Positions 42,206 through 53,639 of a DNA stretch of 64,000 nucleotides are shown here, one piece after another. The DNA is from Saccharina japonica (lineage: Eukaryota > Sar > Phaeophyceae > Laminariales > Laminariaceae): contig MEHQ01001845.1 of the NCBI GenBank assembly GCA_008828725.1, forward strand, positions 50,607 to 114,606, written 5' to 3'. The notes beneath the pieces were generated by a model that was not told where the DNA came from, did not search any database, and saw only the letters and a list, made by a program, of their open reading frames with translations. The position numbers and the translations under genes were made by a program. Position 1 is the stretch's first letter; each line of letters begins with the position of its first letter.

Positions 42206-42647
42206 ACCACCGACCCCTCCGGGAGGGGGGCGTTAGGTGTATGATATCCAAATCCCCGGACGCCCTTGGCAATTACGAATATGATACATAAGCATATGTT
42301 GACCCCACATAGTCGGTCGCACCGGTGGTCTTTTAGTAATAAATTGTGGTACTTACGAATACATCTCTTAAAAATGACACCACTGCCGTACGCTGAGTTC
42401 AAGTCCCACGGTGGAGAGAAGTTCCCTGTTGGACAACAGGAGGATACACTACGTATTGAGAGCGCGAACAGCGATACGCGACACTTCCTAAGAAGTTCCT
42501 TATTCGAAATTAACATTTAATACAGTGATCGGGTTAGTTCTTGTGAAACCAATTCGGGTTGATTGGTTTCATCCAAACACACTATGGTTGTACCACGTAC
42601 ACAACGGGTGTTCATTTGTTTGTTTGTTTTTTATCACCGAAAGCCAA

Positions 42648-42828
42648 ATGCAGTAAAGGACAAATAAAAAACGAGAAGCAGGTTAATAAGAAAGCCAGGC
42701 TGAGTTTTAAAGCAAAAAATAAAATTCAGGCGGCGGTATCTTGAGATTATTGTATAAGGCACCCTCTTCCAAATATGAAATCCAGCCTGGATCATATTTC
42801 CTTGGTCTTATTAGTTGTCCTGTACCTG
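42648..42828 (-). mobile_element. MITE family 3, inverted diverged copy
   Basis: AATAAGAAAGCCAGGCTGAG on the left and CTTATTAGTTGTCCTGTAC on the right. The left end is degenerate (AGTAAAGGACAAATAAAAAA). Interior order is reversed relative to 21298-21480. Confidence 0.6.
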
Positions 42829-44644
42829 TATCGCGTGTAAGGTATTGTTGGCCGGGAGTTGCATGTCCTTGATCAAGTTCACAAAAAAACGAACCAAATC
42901 AAAAGTATCCATGACTGACTGTAAATAGTAATTAACGATGATGCATGTATATATATTGACGCCGTGTAGTCGGTCACACTGGTGGTACTTCTTAGATTTG
43001 ATACCCTGAGCTCAAGTCTCATCGTAGAATAATTTCGTTGCTGAAAAAAGCACTAAACGAATCCAGTACGTACCGAGAGCGTGTTCTTATTCTTGTTCCG
43101 TATACGTTGTATTGATTTTGGTTTATACAAGGCCTCCGCATGGTTGCCGGAATTTGGCGGCCACCATGCTTCGGGTAGGGCAGGGAAGGATTTAGAATTG
43201 TTCTAGCCGACATGCAAGTACAAAAACTATATTGAAAGGAATGCCAAGAGTTTCATCCAAAATTCATAATTCATCGGGAGGTAATACAGTTGTTGTTGTT
43301 GTCTTCACATTAAACTCGTTTCAGTTGCTAATCCCTTTAGTATGATCTAGCAAGATCACAGCCCGTGGTCACAAAAGTGCTAGAGCCATCAGAGAATCCT
43401 AAAGAACACGCACACTTAGCAGGGAAAGGATACACAAGCCCGAAGAGGTACACCTAAAATCCCTACAGCATGTTATGCGTGTCCAAAACTGAACTACACG
43501 CCCGCAATCTCCATTCGACTACAGCAGCATCGCCCCCCTCCCCCCCCCCCCCCCCCCCCCCCTCCCACTCTTTACCAATGAATTTGCCGACTACAGCGTA
43601 ACTACTGTCTGAAGTGCTGTCTTTACAACACACACGGTAGGCGTGGGAACACAATGGAGCACGCAGCTGCTGTCTGAAGTGCTGCCGGAATGACAGTCCG
43701 CGGGCACACAGTGAAAAAGAACAGCCAACCAAAGCCATCACGTCAATTGACAATTACCCGAATCTATCCTGAACGTCTGTGGTAGGCACAGCATTATAAA
43801 CATCGACACTGATTAAGAATCGTTCCACATTGACGGGGTCTTCCACGATCAGGCACACAATGAAGGCACCCGGGGTGTCCGCGCCATCTCTGCCGCGTCT
43901 CTCTGCAAAACCAGTGACGTCATCCACACAGACCCAACAACAAAATTCAGGGAAAAAAACGAAACAAAAATTGTCAACAAAAAATGTTTGTTCGTTCGTC
44001 ACGGGTCGATGTCGTCCGTGCTCCGGATGGCTGCTCCAAGCTGCTGTGCTGTTGCTGCGGCGCGCTGCTGTGCTCCGGCGCGCCGCTCCGGTGCCACTTG
44101 GCCAGTCTTACCACGACCACACTCGACCCGCTCCGTCCGTACTCGCTCTCGTTGTTGTCCTTCCCAGTCGGCTCCTCTCTTTCTCCCTCGTTGCACTAAG
44201 GGTGCCTGGTCTGGAAAAAACAAATTCTCGCGCTGAAGGGATTGACCAGTCCAGACTCCAGCACGTCGCCACACGCTCCCTCCTCCTTTGATGGCGAAGC
44301 CAGGTTACTGAGACAGTACAGCTCCCTCTAGCAAACACACGTAGGGCCGTGTACGTAGTGTCCGTCCACCTTTCTGATGGCGTCTGCCTCCGCGCACGAA
44401 AGTGAGATGGGCATTGCTGTCTACACCGACGGCCAAAAAGGCCCGTGCATCTGAACTTTTGCGCCTGACGCACCAGTGCCGATCCAACTCTACCGCTGCA
44501 CACGCTTCGCGGCGGGTGCGCAGCAGCAAGAAGGTATCGGTCCGCTTGAGGGTGAGTCTAGCCTTGCTCGCTAGAAAGACCCCCCCCCTCGCTATGGGCC
44601 ATGCCAAAGCAAAAACTTTGCCGAGGCAGCGAGGGGAAGAAGGG
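42829..44644. other. unassigned region with a 30-bp poly-C tract
   Basis: No gene supported. Frames at 43754-44002 minus (82 codons), 43830-44291 plus (153 codons) and 44305-44607 minus (100 codons) overlap others and show no known motif. A C-tract occupies 43532-43566. A CAATTGACAATT phrase recurs at 43744 as at 42169. Confidence 0.3.
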
Positions 44645-44819
44645 ACAGTACAGGAGACCTATTAAGAAACAGGAAATCTGGTCCAGGCTTGATTTCTTAT
44701 GGGAGAGAGGGTGTTTTCTACACCAATTTCAAGATAACGACTCTTGAATTTATTGATTTGCTACAATTTTCAACGTGGCTTTCTTATAAGTCTGTTTCTT
44801 ATGAGGTGTCCTGTACCGT
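44645..44819. mobile_element. MITE family 3, isolated copy
   Basis: ACAGTACAGGAGACCTATTA..AGAAACAGG on the left and GTTTCTTATGAGGTGTCCTG..TACCGT on the right, 175 bp. The interior GGAAATCTGGTCCAGGCTTG is as in the 21298 copy. It lies outside R1, fixing the limits of the family. Confidence 0.85.
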
Positions 44820-44925
44820 ACCAACAAAAAACATCAACACAGTTTCAGCACGCTGGCGTTAAGTGCGTTGTCGTCAATTGGAACTCAGTGCATGAAAACC
44901 ACAAATAAAACCGTAATCATGCCGG

Positions 44926-45745
44926 TCATCGCACCGGGTGCGAACGCGTTTTTAAATGTATATTTCTTGTGTTTTTTATCACACCCCGGTGTGATAACCC
45001 CGATGGGTGCCAAAAGCCCGATGGGGGTGCGCAAACTACACAATGAAATCATGCCGTTCTTGGTATTTTCGCACCCCCGGTGCGATAACCCCGATGGGTG
45101 CGATGCTGAATCGTAATACACCGGGCCATACTTGGGGCAACGCTGCTGCATATATGCACCCCGGTGTGATCTCTCCGATGGATGCGATACCGAGCACCAC
45201 CACAGCGACTTATTGATCCCAGTTACCACTCGCCCTGTTGCAGATGTACGGCATAATAAACACACACCTTACATCACCCAAAACGCTGTGTCGGCGAGGT
45301 GGAGCATCGACCCGGCGAACTACGGTACAATACGGTACAATACCCCGACAATGCGGCGGAATATCGCTGAGATGCTCAGCGTCCACACAAAACCACGGCA
45401 GCACGCACCACCCCCGCCCCTGTACCATCATGTCAGAGGGTGAAGGCGCCAGGGCTGCCTCCTCACAGGCCAATGGGAGTGTTGCTGCTGCTGCTGCTGC
45501 TCCTTCTGCTGCTCCGGCTGCGGCTGCGGACCCCTTGGCAGCAGGCGAGGCCATCGACGAGAAGCTGGCAGCAAATGATGGCCAGCACTCAATCTTGGAT
45601 TTATGTCGGGGTTATCACACCCCGGTGCGATAACCCCGATGGGGGTGCGAAAATCCAGTTATAAGTTTTTTCATGTGTTTTTTATCGCACCCTGGTGCCA
45701 TAACCCCGATGGGTGCCAAACCCCCGATGGGTGCGATCACTCGCA
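44926..45745 (+). repeat. hairpin repeat CACCCCGGTGNGATAACCCC + GATGGGTGC
   Basis: At least six dispersed units at about 44980, 45066, 45155, 45616 and 45683, with a partial at 44932. GCACCC and GGGTGC flank GATAACCCCGAT, so each unit can fold into a hairpin. Units at 44960-45030 and 45665-45740 are longer paralogs: both start with a TTGTGTTTTTTATC-like phrase and carry a doubled CCGATGGG(G)TGC. A CTGCTG run lies at 45484-45530. No gene is supported; an Ala-rich frame at 45238-45633 comes from that run. Confidence 0.75.
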
Positions 45746-46330
45746 TGATTACGGTATGTACATCAGCAGCACAGAGTACCTGCTCCGTTTCGAGGCGAAA
45801 CCAAAGAGGAATTGACATTAAAATGTCTATTGACAGTGAGTGTTACTTTGATCGGAAACACGTATAATACGTGCTTGTGCTCGGGCTGCAGTGAATTGCT
45901 ACAATTAGCCTCGTATTTGTATACTCGGTATGTTTCATATATTTTTAGATACACACAGACAGAGGTCATGGCATCTGATATCTCGATACATCGTTCGCGA
46001 ATTGCTCACAGCATTGCGTGCATTTCGTTTCTATTTCCTACGATGTACTTGTTATCGATCCAATTGCATCGCTGTCCCACACTTTACATCAAAATACATG
46101 CATGTATCTATCGCAAGCTGTTGTGCTGACTAATATTGGTCTCATCATGTTGGGGACTTGTGTTTACCGAGTTGAAGGCGTAGCACCGCCCGGGAGGCTG
46201 GATGTACGAAATATAATACCGGTAGGGAATTAGTATGCCTGCGTATCGCTGGACTGTTTCTGAATGTGCAACCAATATACTTCGTCGTTTTTTGGGGAGT
46301 TTTCTTTTGAAAGTCTTCATGATACTTCGA

Positions 46331-46610
46331 GGGCGTCCCGAAAAAAAAAAATTCGACACCTGACAATCTAAAATGGTCAGAATAGAAAAACAATCGGAGC
46401 ACTGTGATCGCTGCACGACTTAGAACAAAACACGTTTTTTTTCTGAAACTTTCCACAAACATTGTGATTGGTTGTTGGACAATTTCAAAAACAAAACTTG
46501 AAAAAACTGGTTTTGTGCTGAATCGTCCAGGGATCACAGTGCTCCGATTGTTTTTTTATTCTGCATGTTTTAGAGAGTTACGTGTCGACAAACTATTTTT
46601 CGGACGCCCC
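46331..46610. mobile_element. 280-bp foldback MITE
   Basis: Ends GGGCGTCCCGAAAAA (46331) and, in complement, GGGGCGTCCGAAAAAT (46610). The arms pair through CGACAC, CAGAATARAAAAACAATCGG and AGCACTGTGATC to a centre near 46470. Inner arms ACAAAACACGTTTTTT / AAACCAGTTTTTTC also match. No coding. Confidence 0.8.
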
Positions 46611-46834
46611 TGGATACTTTGATTTTTTGTTTTTAACCGGAACACTGTCAATTTGTCCGGGGATGTTGTGCTATTCGATAGAATAGATGCTCACATACTT
46701 GAACAATGACTTATTGAACATATTATACGCGTATCACCGAATATCCTCGGCTGCTGATGGTGTCTATCTTAGACAATGGAATCAAAACCTTATACGTGTG
46801 GTACGGCGGTATGACGTTTGTTTTTTACTAGGGG

Positions 46835-47185
46835 ATTTACACAAAAGGGGTACACCCCCCCTTTATAGTGACAAAAGGGGGACATGGGTTTTCGCCGCCG
46901 GGTAGGCCTATGTACTCTGTCAAGTCGACTCGAAATATAAACCTGACGCGTTTGCCACACTCACATGGCATCTCCCTACCATCCAAAGCCCTTTCGTTCA
47001 AAGTTATATGATTAGCGAATGAACGAGAGCGATCAAAATGGGGGTGTGAGTATATCCCCCTTTTTGTTATGACAACGCGAGGGGATCCCCCTTTCCATCT
47101 ACTTAGTTTGGGAAAGTCCCCCTTTTTACCTAACGTCCCCCTTTTTGTCACATTGCGGAGAGATATCCCCCTTTCTGAGTCAAAA
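46835..47185. repeat. cluster of CCCCCTTTTTGTCA 14-mers, both orientations
   Basis: TGACAAAAGGGGGA near 46868, and CCCCCTTTTTGTTATGACA, GATCCCCCTTTCC, GTCCCCCTTTTTACC, GTCCCCCTTTTTGTCA and TATCCCCCTTTCTGAGTCA between 47057 and 47190. Related copies lie at 48130-48190. Spacing is irregular and the cores are better conserved than their surroundings. Confidence 0.8.
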
Positions 47186-47190
47186 AGACC

Positions 47191-48125
47191 ACGGGTAAGT
47201 GACCTCTCCATGTTCTGGTTGTTGTGGCACGCCTATAACAGACGACGTCTAACGTCGAAAATACCAACGGGCCACACCTAGGCAAATGTGGTCACCAGAT
47301 AGGCATACGTGATGTACGTATATATCACAAATGATTCCGTGAGTACTGCCTGGACACCATATACGAGAGAAGGTCCTGTGACAAGCACATCTGGTTCAGA
47401 ACCAATCGTGGTTTTCAGGTGTGGCCCTGCAAATCAATGCATTACATTGGTTGGCGCCCTGTGCCCTGTGGTCCTCAAAAATCACCAACATACAAACATA
47501 CATACGAGAATACTTAAGTATGTATGTACCAACGCATAGTAGTACTCCTCTGCTACTCCTGCTTGCTGCTGTACGTATATGTAATAGTACCGGTAGCACC
47601 GTATACGTTTACGCGTAAATCAGGTACGTACCTTGGCGTAAAGGAGAGAAGAGTCTTATTGTACGAGGAAGTGAGCTGTTGAGCTGTTACGTCACAGTAG
47701 TGATGGTTAATATATGAATATGAGTATACCAAGGGTATGCGCGGATCTGGATCCCAGACACCCCACTACCCCCCCCCCCTATATTAGAGGGAAGAACCGG
47801 ACCGTTGCGATACCAGGAAACAATAAGCCAACTTCTGTTTTAATGACCCCCCCCCGCCCCCACCCCAACCCACCAGCAAAATAAATAAATAGGGGGGGTC
47901 TCTAAAACCGAGATAAAAAAGGGAACAAAAAACAAAAAAAAATGGTTTTCGCTCACTTCGTCCTGTGATCACAGCGATCTGGTTTGTTTTTCATTCTGAC
48001 CTTCCTACGAGTGTGGTGTCGTTTTCTCTTTTTTTCACGCCCTCGAGCATAACCGTTAACGCGCTGGGCCGTTGGATTGGTGTTGACGACCACCTCTTTA
48101 ACGAAAACCTCGCCGCAGGTGCTTG
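47191..48125. other. unassigned spacer
   Basis: No gene supported. It contains C-tracts at 47768-47780 and 47846-47860, and frames below 80 codons. Confidence 0.3.
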
Positions 48126-48126
48126 G

Positions 48127-48190
48127 TGATGTCCCCCCTTTTGGCACGATATATGGGGGGTGTCCCCCTTTTTGTCAAATACCCTTTTTA
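48127..48190. repeat. CCCCCTTTTTGTCA repeat, distal cluster
   Basis: GTCCCCCCTTTTGGCACGAT, then GGGGGGTGTCCCCCTTTTTG, TCAAATACCC. Same 14-mer as at 46835-47185, about 0.95 kb away. Confidence 0.75.
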
Positions 48191-48309
48191 CCATCTGTGA
48201 CAGAAACCAGTGTCATCCCGTACGTATTACATGGTTTCCCTTCGGGAAGTTGGCTGTTGAAATCCCGGGCGTGTCGGAGGTTGATAATAGAAAATATGAG
48301 GGTTCTTTA

Positions 48310-48830
48310 CAGTACGGTGTTTCCTATCGGTTCGGTGCGGTTCGGCGCGATTAACCGCAACGAACCGCAGCGTAGGATTTTTGCCCTCTACAAACCCGCA
48401 CCGCACCGCACTACACCGTAGGTTTTACGATGTCGTGAAACCGCAACGAGCTGCACCGTAGAGAAAACAATAAAACCAAAGCGCACCGTAGGGTTCACGA
48501 GATCTGAAACCCGTACCGAAGCGCACCGTAGCATTCCGGATTTTTCAAACCTGCACCGAACCGCATCGTCGGAAATAGTGTAGCACCGAACCGCATCGTT
48601 GGATTTTCAAAATCTGAATATCACACCGAACCGCACCGTAGCATTCGCGATTCCTGAAAACCTCAGCGAATCGCACCGTAGGAAATAGTTTAGCACTGAT
48701 CCGCATCGTAGAACTTTCAAAATCTTCACACCGGCGCGAACCGCACCGTAGGAAATATCACAGCACCGAACCGCACCGTAGGATTTTCAATATCTGAAAA
48801 CCGCACCGTACTGCACCGTATATTTCGTGC
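48310..48830 (+). repeat. ACCGAACCGCACCGTAGGA satellite, block C1
   Basis: About ten 45-60-bp units of GAACCGCACCGTAGGA.. TTTTCAAAATCTGAAAACCG with many variants. The first unit is partly inverted (GGTTCGGTGCGGTTCGG at 48328). No gene. Confidence 0.85.
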
Positions 48831-49999
48831 AGGACAATATGTACCTTTTGTTTTCGATCAATTTCTTTGTAAATACTGCGAACTGGATAATAAAAAGGCG
48901 ACGGCCATGATCGCCAGGACCAAGGGAATCGCATCTCTCATTTCGAGTTTTTCTCCCTTCGCCAAAATCAAGTATGTAGTGAAATAATCGAGAAGACGCA
49001 CCCCGAAATGTGGCAAAATTAGCTCCAAAATGTTTCCTTTTGGACAAAACCTTGCGTTTATCGCGAACTTTTGTCAATATTGAAAAAACAAAATAAACGA
49101 CCCTGGGCCAAGACCAGAGCAATCGTTTCCCGCCCTATAAGTCGAAATCTTAAAGTGTGATCTCCGTATTGAAACGATACTAAATGGCACCCCAGGCTCG
49201 TTGTTTTGTCGATATCACGGTCAATTTTTATTAATATTTTCATCTGAAAGAATACGTTCCTCGCAAATTCATGAACCCGTCGTTTCCCATGGTATTTTTC
49301 ACCCTCGAAATATGTGCCCACCTGGCGAAAGGAAAGATGTTCTTACGGTTTATCGACTATAGAGAGGCGAGACATTTTCGGGGGAGAAACAAAAAGCTTC
49401 TACGCTCGGCACCTAAAAAACAAGGCCTTTAGAGGTACTTTCCGTATTGAACACACCCCCTGGGCACAGGAGTTACGCGTACCTGTGCACTGGGGGAAAA
49501 TTGTAGAAATTGTGCGGCACGGACTATATGATTTGCGATTTCTTGAAACGGCACCGAACTGCACCAGGTGAATGTCAAAGAAACCGCACCGCACCCAGTG
49601 CATCAAGATACAGTGCCAAAAACCGTTAGATCGGTCAGTTCAAGATGCGGTTAACTTGCAACCGTATTCAGATCGCGGTTCCATCGCCCGCGGAACCGTG
49701 CTATAGGGTCACGGTTTCTGCTCGCTTTCTGATCAAACGTGCTCCAACTAGCTTGGTAGATTTGATGGCATTTGGTTTTGATCATTATGAAATATTTTGA
49801 TCGTTAAAATGCAAAACAGTTGAATTAGATGTGATATATTTATATTTTCGGAGTATGTATGTATGTATTTCATATTTCCTACAAAAATTAATTTTATTCA
49901 TTTTCATCAGCGGATCTATATACTTAGAAAATGTATCCTTTGTATCACGCCGTGTCAATCAATATGTGTTTGTTGTTCCATTTTCCATCTGACGATTTT
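48831..49999. other. spacer with a small C-type remnant
   Basis: GAACTGCACCAGGTGAATGT and CACCGCACCCAGTG at 49555-49600 are remnants of the C satellite. A CCAGAGCAATCGTTTCCCGC phrase at 49115 resembles GAGCAATCGTTCGCC at 22865, hinting at an old shared repeat. No gene is supported. Confidence 0.35.
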
Positions 50000-50335
50000 T
50001 TTATTTTATTTTTTTCTCCATCCCATTTATTATCTTCGCCCTTTCTTTCTCTCTCCTTCCTAGTCGCAACTCAGATCCGGGGTCACAAAGTAGGCTCTTC
50101 TCCCTGCTCCCCCACTACGGTTCTTGCCTTGCATTTTTATCGCGAGAAGATTTCAGCACTTTCTTCCCTCGTCGACTTGCGTCGGATTCCGCCTACCCAC
50201 GCCACGAAGGCGCTCTCAGCAATTGGCTCCTTTTTCAAATAAAGACAAAATCTCTCACCACGGTGGGATTCGATCCTGGGTACCAATGATAGTAGTCTTT
50301 GAAGCTGACCACTACTCTACCGGGGCGACCGGTTC
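50000..50335 (-). repeat. tRNA-derived SINE, copy 1
   Basis: On the minus strand the 5' head CGCCCCGGTAGAGTAGTGG, TCAGC..., GGATCGAATCCCACC carries A-box-like (TAGAGTAGTGG) and B-box-like (GGATCGAATCC) pol III promoter blocks. It is followed by a body (GAGAGCGCC.., TCTTCTCGCGATAAAAATGC, AAGGCAAGAACCGTAGTGGG, GGATCTGAG) and an A-rich 3' tail (T-rich on plus near 50000-50020). The acceptor stem does not pair, so it is not a functional tRNA. Confidence 0.75.
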
Positions 50336-50538
50336 GATGTTCAGCTCTTATTTCAATCATAGGATTAACATATACCACCCCTGAAAACCGTGACGAATGA
50401 AAAAAAAAAAAAAAAAAAGCAAAAAAACAAATCAAATGTGAATACTTCTGAAAAAAAGTGTTTTTGGTTTGTCTTTCTCCTCCCTCAAATAGTAATAACT
50501 CATATCCGGGGGCACAACGTAAGTTTCCAAGGTTATGT

Positions 50539-50860
50539 TCTGTAGGGTACCTACAGAACCATACCCGGGGTATTTACCCCGGGTATTACCCTACAGAGAA
50601 CTTCTGTGAGTTCTGTAAGGGTTTGATACCTTTACCCGGAACTTCTGTAAGTTCTGTACGACCTTCATACCCGTACCCGGAACTTCTGTAAGTTCTGTAC
50701 GCCCCGTTTCACAATACCCGGGGTACCGGTACAACGTTTTTGTACCTGCCCGGAACTTCTGTGAGTTCTGTACGCCCGTGCCACAATACCCGGAACTTCT
50801 GTGAGTTCTGTAAGGGTTCAAATAACCCTACAACCCGAACTCCTGTAAAGTTCGTAAGAC
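50539..50860 (+). repeat. TTCTGTA satellite block B1
   Basis: Opens with TTCTGTAGGGTACCTACAGA (next base A), then CCCGGGGTATTTACCCCGGG. Units CCCGGAACTTCTGTAAGTTC-TGTACG follow. The architecture is that of blocks A1/A2 with TTCTGTA in place of TTCGGTA. Decayed remnants run to about 50950. Confidence 0.85.
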
Positions 50861-50960
50861 TATCATAAACGCCGTACACGACTTACTGTAATCTGTAAGA
50901 CCTTTGCACAATACCTGAACACCGTAAGGAACCCTCGCACAAATACCCTGGTGCGGTACA

Positions 50961-51984
50961 GATAAAGAACGTCAGATCAGGGGACGAGCATACAGCAAGG
51001 TTATGACAGAGTGTTCGACACTAAAACTGAGGTAGTCTTGGGCTCAGTTCAAGGATAAAAAAAAACAAATTGCCGCAGTCGAAAGAGTGAAAATGCAGGG
51101 CTCCACGTAATTTGATGAGGATGATAAATATCATCTGACGCATGATCACACCAAAAACAAATAAAACGAAATTACAATGTGGCCACCCACCTCGCGCTCA
51201 CACCACACTCATTAAACCGAAGCACATAATTCGCCGCCGACAAAGAGAAAAGATAACTTCTATAATAATAACGATATTAGACGTTAACAGGGTGACGTAT
51301 GAATCATACATACTATATCAAGTAAATTAATCCGTATAAAATATGTAGGTACTATTGATTACGTAATCAGTAACAACGTCACGGCGCGTAACTACACATC
51401 AGCATTAGTAACGGCATCGTAACACCGTACCTGTACGTACGTACGTAGCTAATCTTGTTTTATTTTTATCGGTTCACCGCGACTATTATACACGAGACTA
51501 CAAATAGCATAGTTAGGGGGCAACGAAATTTAGAAACAGGGTATTATTTAACTATTGAATATAGAGCCAACTGTCTGTGAGTATATTGCAAGGAAAGCAT
51601 AAAAGCATCGAGACTCGATTATATGAAGTTATAAAATGTTGATTGTAGCGTTGAGAAGCACCCTGCTTGAAAAGAATCACAGCTTGCAACAGCCTTTCCT
51701 GTTTTTGGAAAGGTGTCCTGTACTACTGCTGTACATGCCAGTTTAGTAACAGTACGAAGGCCTAAGAAAAAAGCTTAAAAAGAACAGCCAGCTCCCATAT
51801 CAGAAGGAAGAATAAAAATTTTTTTTTTCGGAGATCGTTATGTGAAAATAATGAGAAAGCACCTTCCTCGCAATAAGAAAATAAAGCCTGGACCAAGATA
51901 TTAATATTCTTAATACATCGAGGTATCCGGAAGTATGCAGGAAGATCTGTTGCAGATATGTTCAAATAAAGGTTACGTATTTAA
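50961..51984. other. unassigned AT-rich spacer
   Basis: No gene. A TTTCCTGTTTTTGGAAAGG hairpin is followed by TGTCCTGTACTACTG near 51697-51726, which resembles the right end of MITE family 3. Confidence 0.35.
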
Positions 51985-52560
51985 CATACCGGGGGGGTTT
52001 TTCCCGGATACTAGCCCTACAGAGAACTTGTACTGTGAGTCTGTAGCGACACACTGACATACAACCGAGTACTCTCAGAACTTCGTAAGTTCTGTACGCC
52101 GCGTCGCCACAATACCGCGGGGTACGTACATGAAGATTTTTTATACCCGATACGGAACTAACATATGAGTTTGGTATCGACCTGTGCCACAATACCCGTA
52201 ACTCTGTGACTGTCTGTCAAGAGCAACTTTCTATACACCGTTATCTCAATATTTTTTTGAATCTCGGAACTTTGGTCTGAAGTTTCGTAAGATCATCTAT
52301 AATTCTCCGTATCGTCACCCGAAACTCTTATGTCCTGTATCCACCGCTGCCACAGATACCCAGTGGTTATAGGGTTAAGCAATAACTTATAGTTCGACCG
52401 ACCGCAGCACGGACACCTTACTGTGATTCGTACCGCACATAGATGTCACAATACTCCGGGAACTTCTGTAGAAGGTTGTAACCAATTTTCATACCGTACC
52501 GACCGCGGAACTATCGTAACGTAGTTCGTAACACTCCAATAATCGCCGACCCTAATCCAC
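51985..52560 (+). repeat. decayed TTCTGTA satellite block B2
   Basis: TACCGGGGGGGTTTTTCCCG, CCCTACAGAGAACTTG, CAGAACTTCGTAAGTTCTGT, ACCGCGGGGTACGTAC and GGGAACTTCTGTAGAAGG follow the B1 order with many single-base changes and small insertions. Confidence 0.6.
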
Positions 52561-52574
52561 AAACCCTACAGAAC

Positions 52575-52845
52575 CTGACCTTGTAAGTTTCTCTCCCTTT
52601 TCCCTCACTACGGTTTTTGCCTTGTATTTTTATCGCGAGAAGACTTCAGCCTTTTCTTCCCTCGTCGACTCGCATCGAATTGGGCCTATCCACGCTACTC
52701 TTAAGAGGCGCTCTCAGCAGTTTTGATTCCGTTTTAATTTTACTATTGCAAATATACTAAAACGTCGGACCCACGTGAGATTTAAACTCCAGGCATAAAT
52801 GTTTAGAAGCGTTCGAGGTTACCACTAGACCATCGGGGCGATATG
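52575..52845 (-). repeat. tRNA-derived SINE, copy 2
   Basis: The minus-strand head CGCCCCGATGGTCTAGTGGT, AACC... with B-box-like GGAGTTTAAATCTC is followed by the shared body (GAGAGCGCC, TCGACGAGGGAAGAAAAGGC, TCTTCTCGCGATAAAAATAC, CCGTAGTGAGGG). Its 3' part is shorter than in copies 1 and 3. Confidence 0.75.
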
Positions 52846-53639
52846 GAAAAATTCCGAAACAATCACTGCTGAAATTGGATATATAGGTAAAACCTGATTG
52901 TTACAACAATTTGAAAACAGAAAATACGATAATACACAAATACACAAGAAATGCACAAAACAAACTATGCGCGAAAACACAGGGAACCTGGAGATGAATG
53001 CCAAAGCGTGCACGTCACCAAAGCTTCTTTGCCACCGCCCACACCACCACACCCGGGCGTGACAAGTTATTACCTGTACGGAACTTGCGGATGCGCAGAC
53101 TTCCCCAGACGATGAGGTGCAAGGTATATGCAAATCCGGTTCTCCGCCCGCAGCCAGTGCCCCGGAGCCCGCAGGCAGTGCTGCGCAGTCTGCAGCTAGT
53201 CAGTATTTGACCGCCGGTGCTGCTTTGACTCCCTACCCTGCCGTCGGTGGTACGCTGGGGCCTGCACTATCGGAAGCTGCCGCGACTTCCCTCCGCCGGC
53301 CGCGACGGCGCTATTAATCCGCACAGTTCGTCGTAAAATGGTCGACGTGGCGGGGGGAAAGCCAGGGGCAAGGTCTCCCCCGTGTGCCAGTTGTTTCTCT
53401 CCCCACTTTGCGTCGAAAGAAAACAATGATATGTACCTTGAACGAAAACCGTACATACGAAACCGTGGTTTTGTACGATTTATTCATATAAACGCTGCCT
53501 GTAGCGGTTTCCTTAGTGCAGTAGGGCTCCGAGCAAGTAACAAACAGAAAACTTACGAAACCGCGGTTTTGTAAGGTTAGTTCATACGGTGCGCCGTGGG
53601 GAAACATCGGTTCTAAACATTGTTCCTACGGGGATTGGA
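52846..53639. other. unassigned spacer
   Basis: No supported gene. A 66-codon Ala/Ser/Pro-rich frame (53117-53317) resembles nothing known to me. Two copies of CGAAACCGYGGTTTTGTA (53458 and 53559), about 100 bp apart, form a direct repeat. Confidence 0.3.

Larger units (their letters stand above)
39725..42275 (+). repeat. dispersed repeat R1, copy 2, interrupted
   Basis: Homologous to 20459-21600: CATCGAATTATTCAACTTCG at 39742, AAAACTGAAYAYAGGG units from 40358, the CACACCTGTGTATACCC block at 40708, ATGGAATGCCTTGTCTAA at 40879 and ATGATATCCAAATCCC at 42241. It is interrupted by about 540 bp at roughly 39800-40338, by the Harbinger-like element at 40897-41653 and by a non-LTR tail at 42143-42205. 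A third, inverted fragment lies at 54600-54710. Confidence 0.8.

Noticed and set aside
50262..50332. Possible functional tRNA gene (minus strand)
   Set aside because: Has box A/B-like sequences, but the acceptor stem does not pair and a conserved non-tRNA body follows in two other copies; it is a SINE head.
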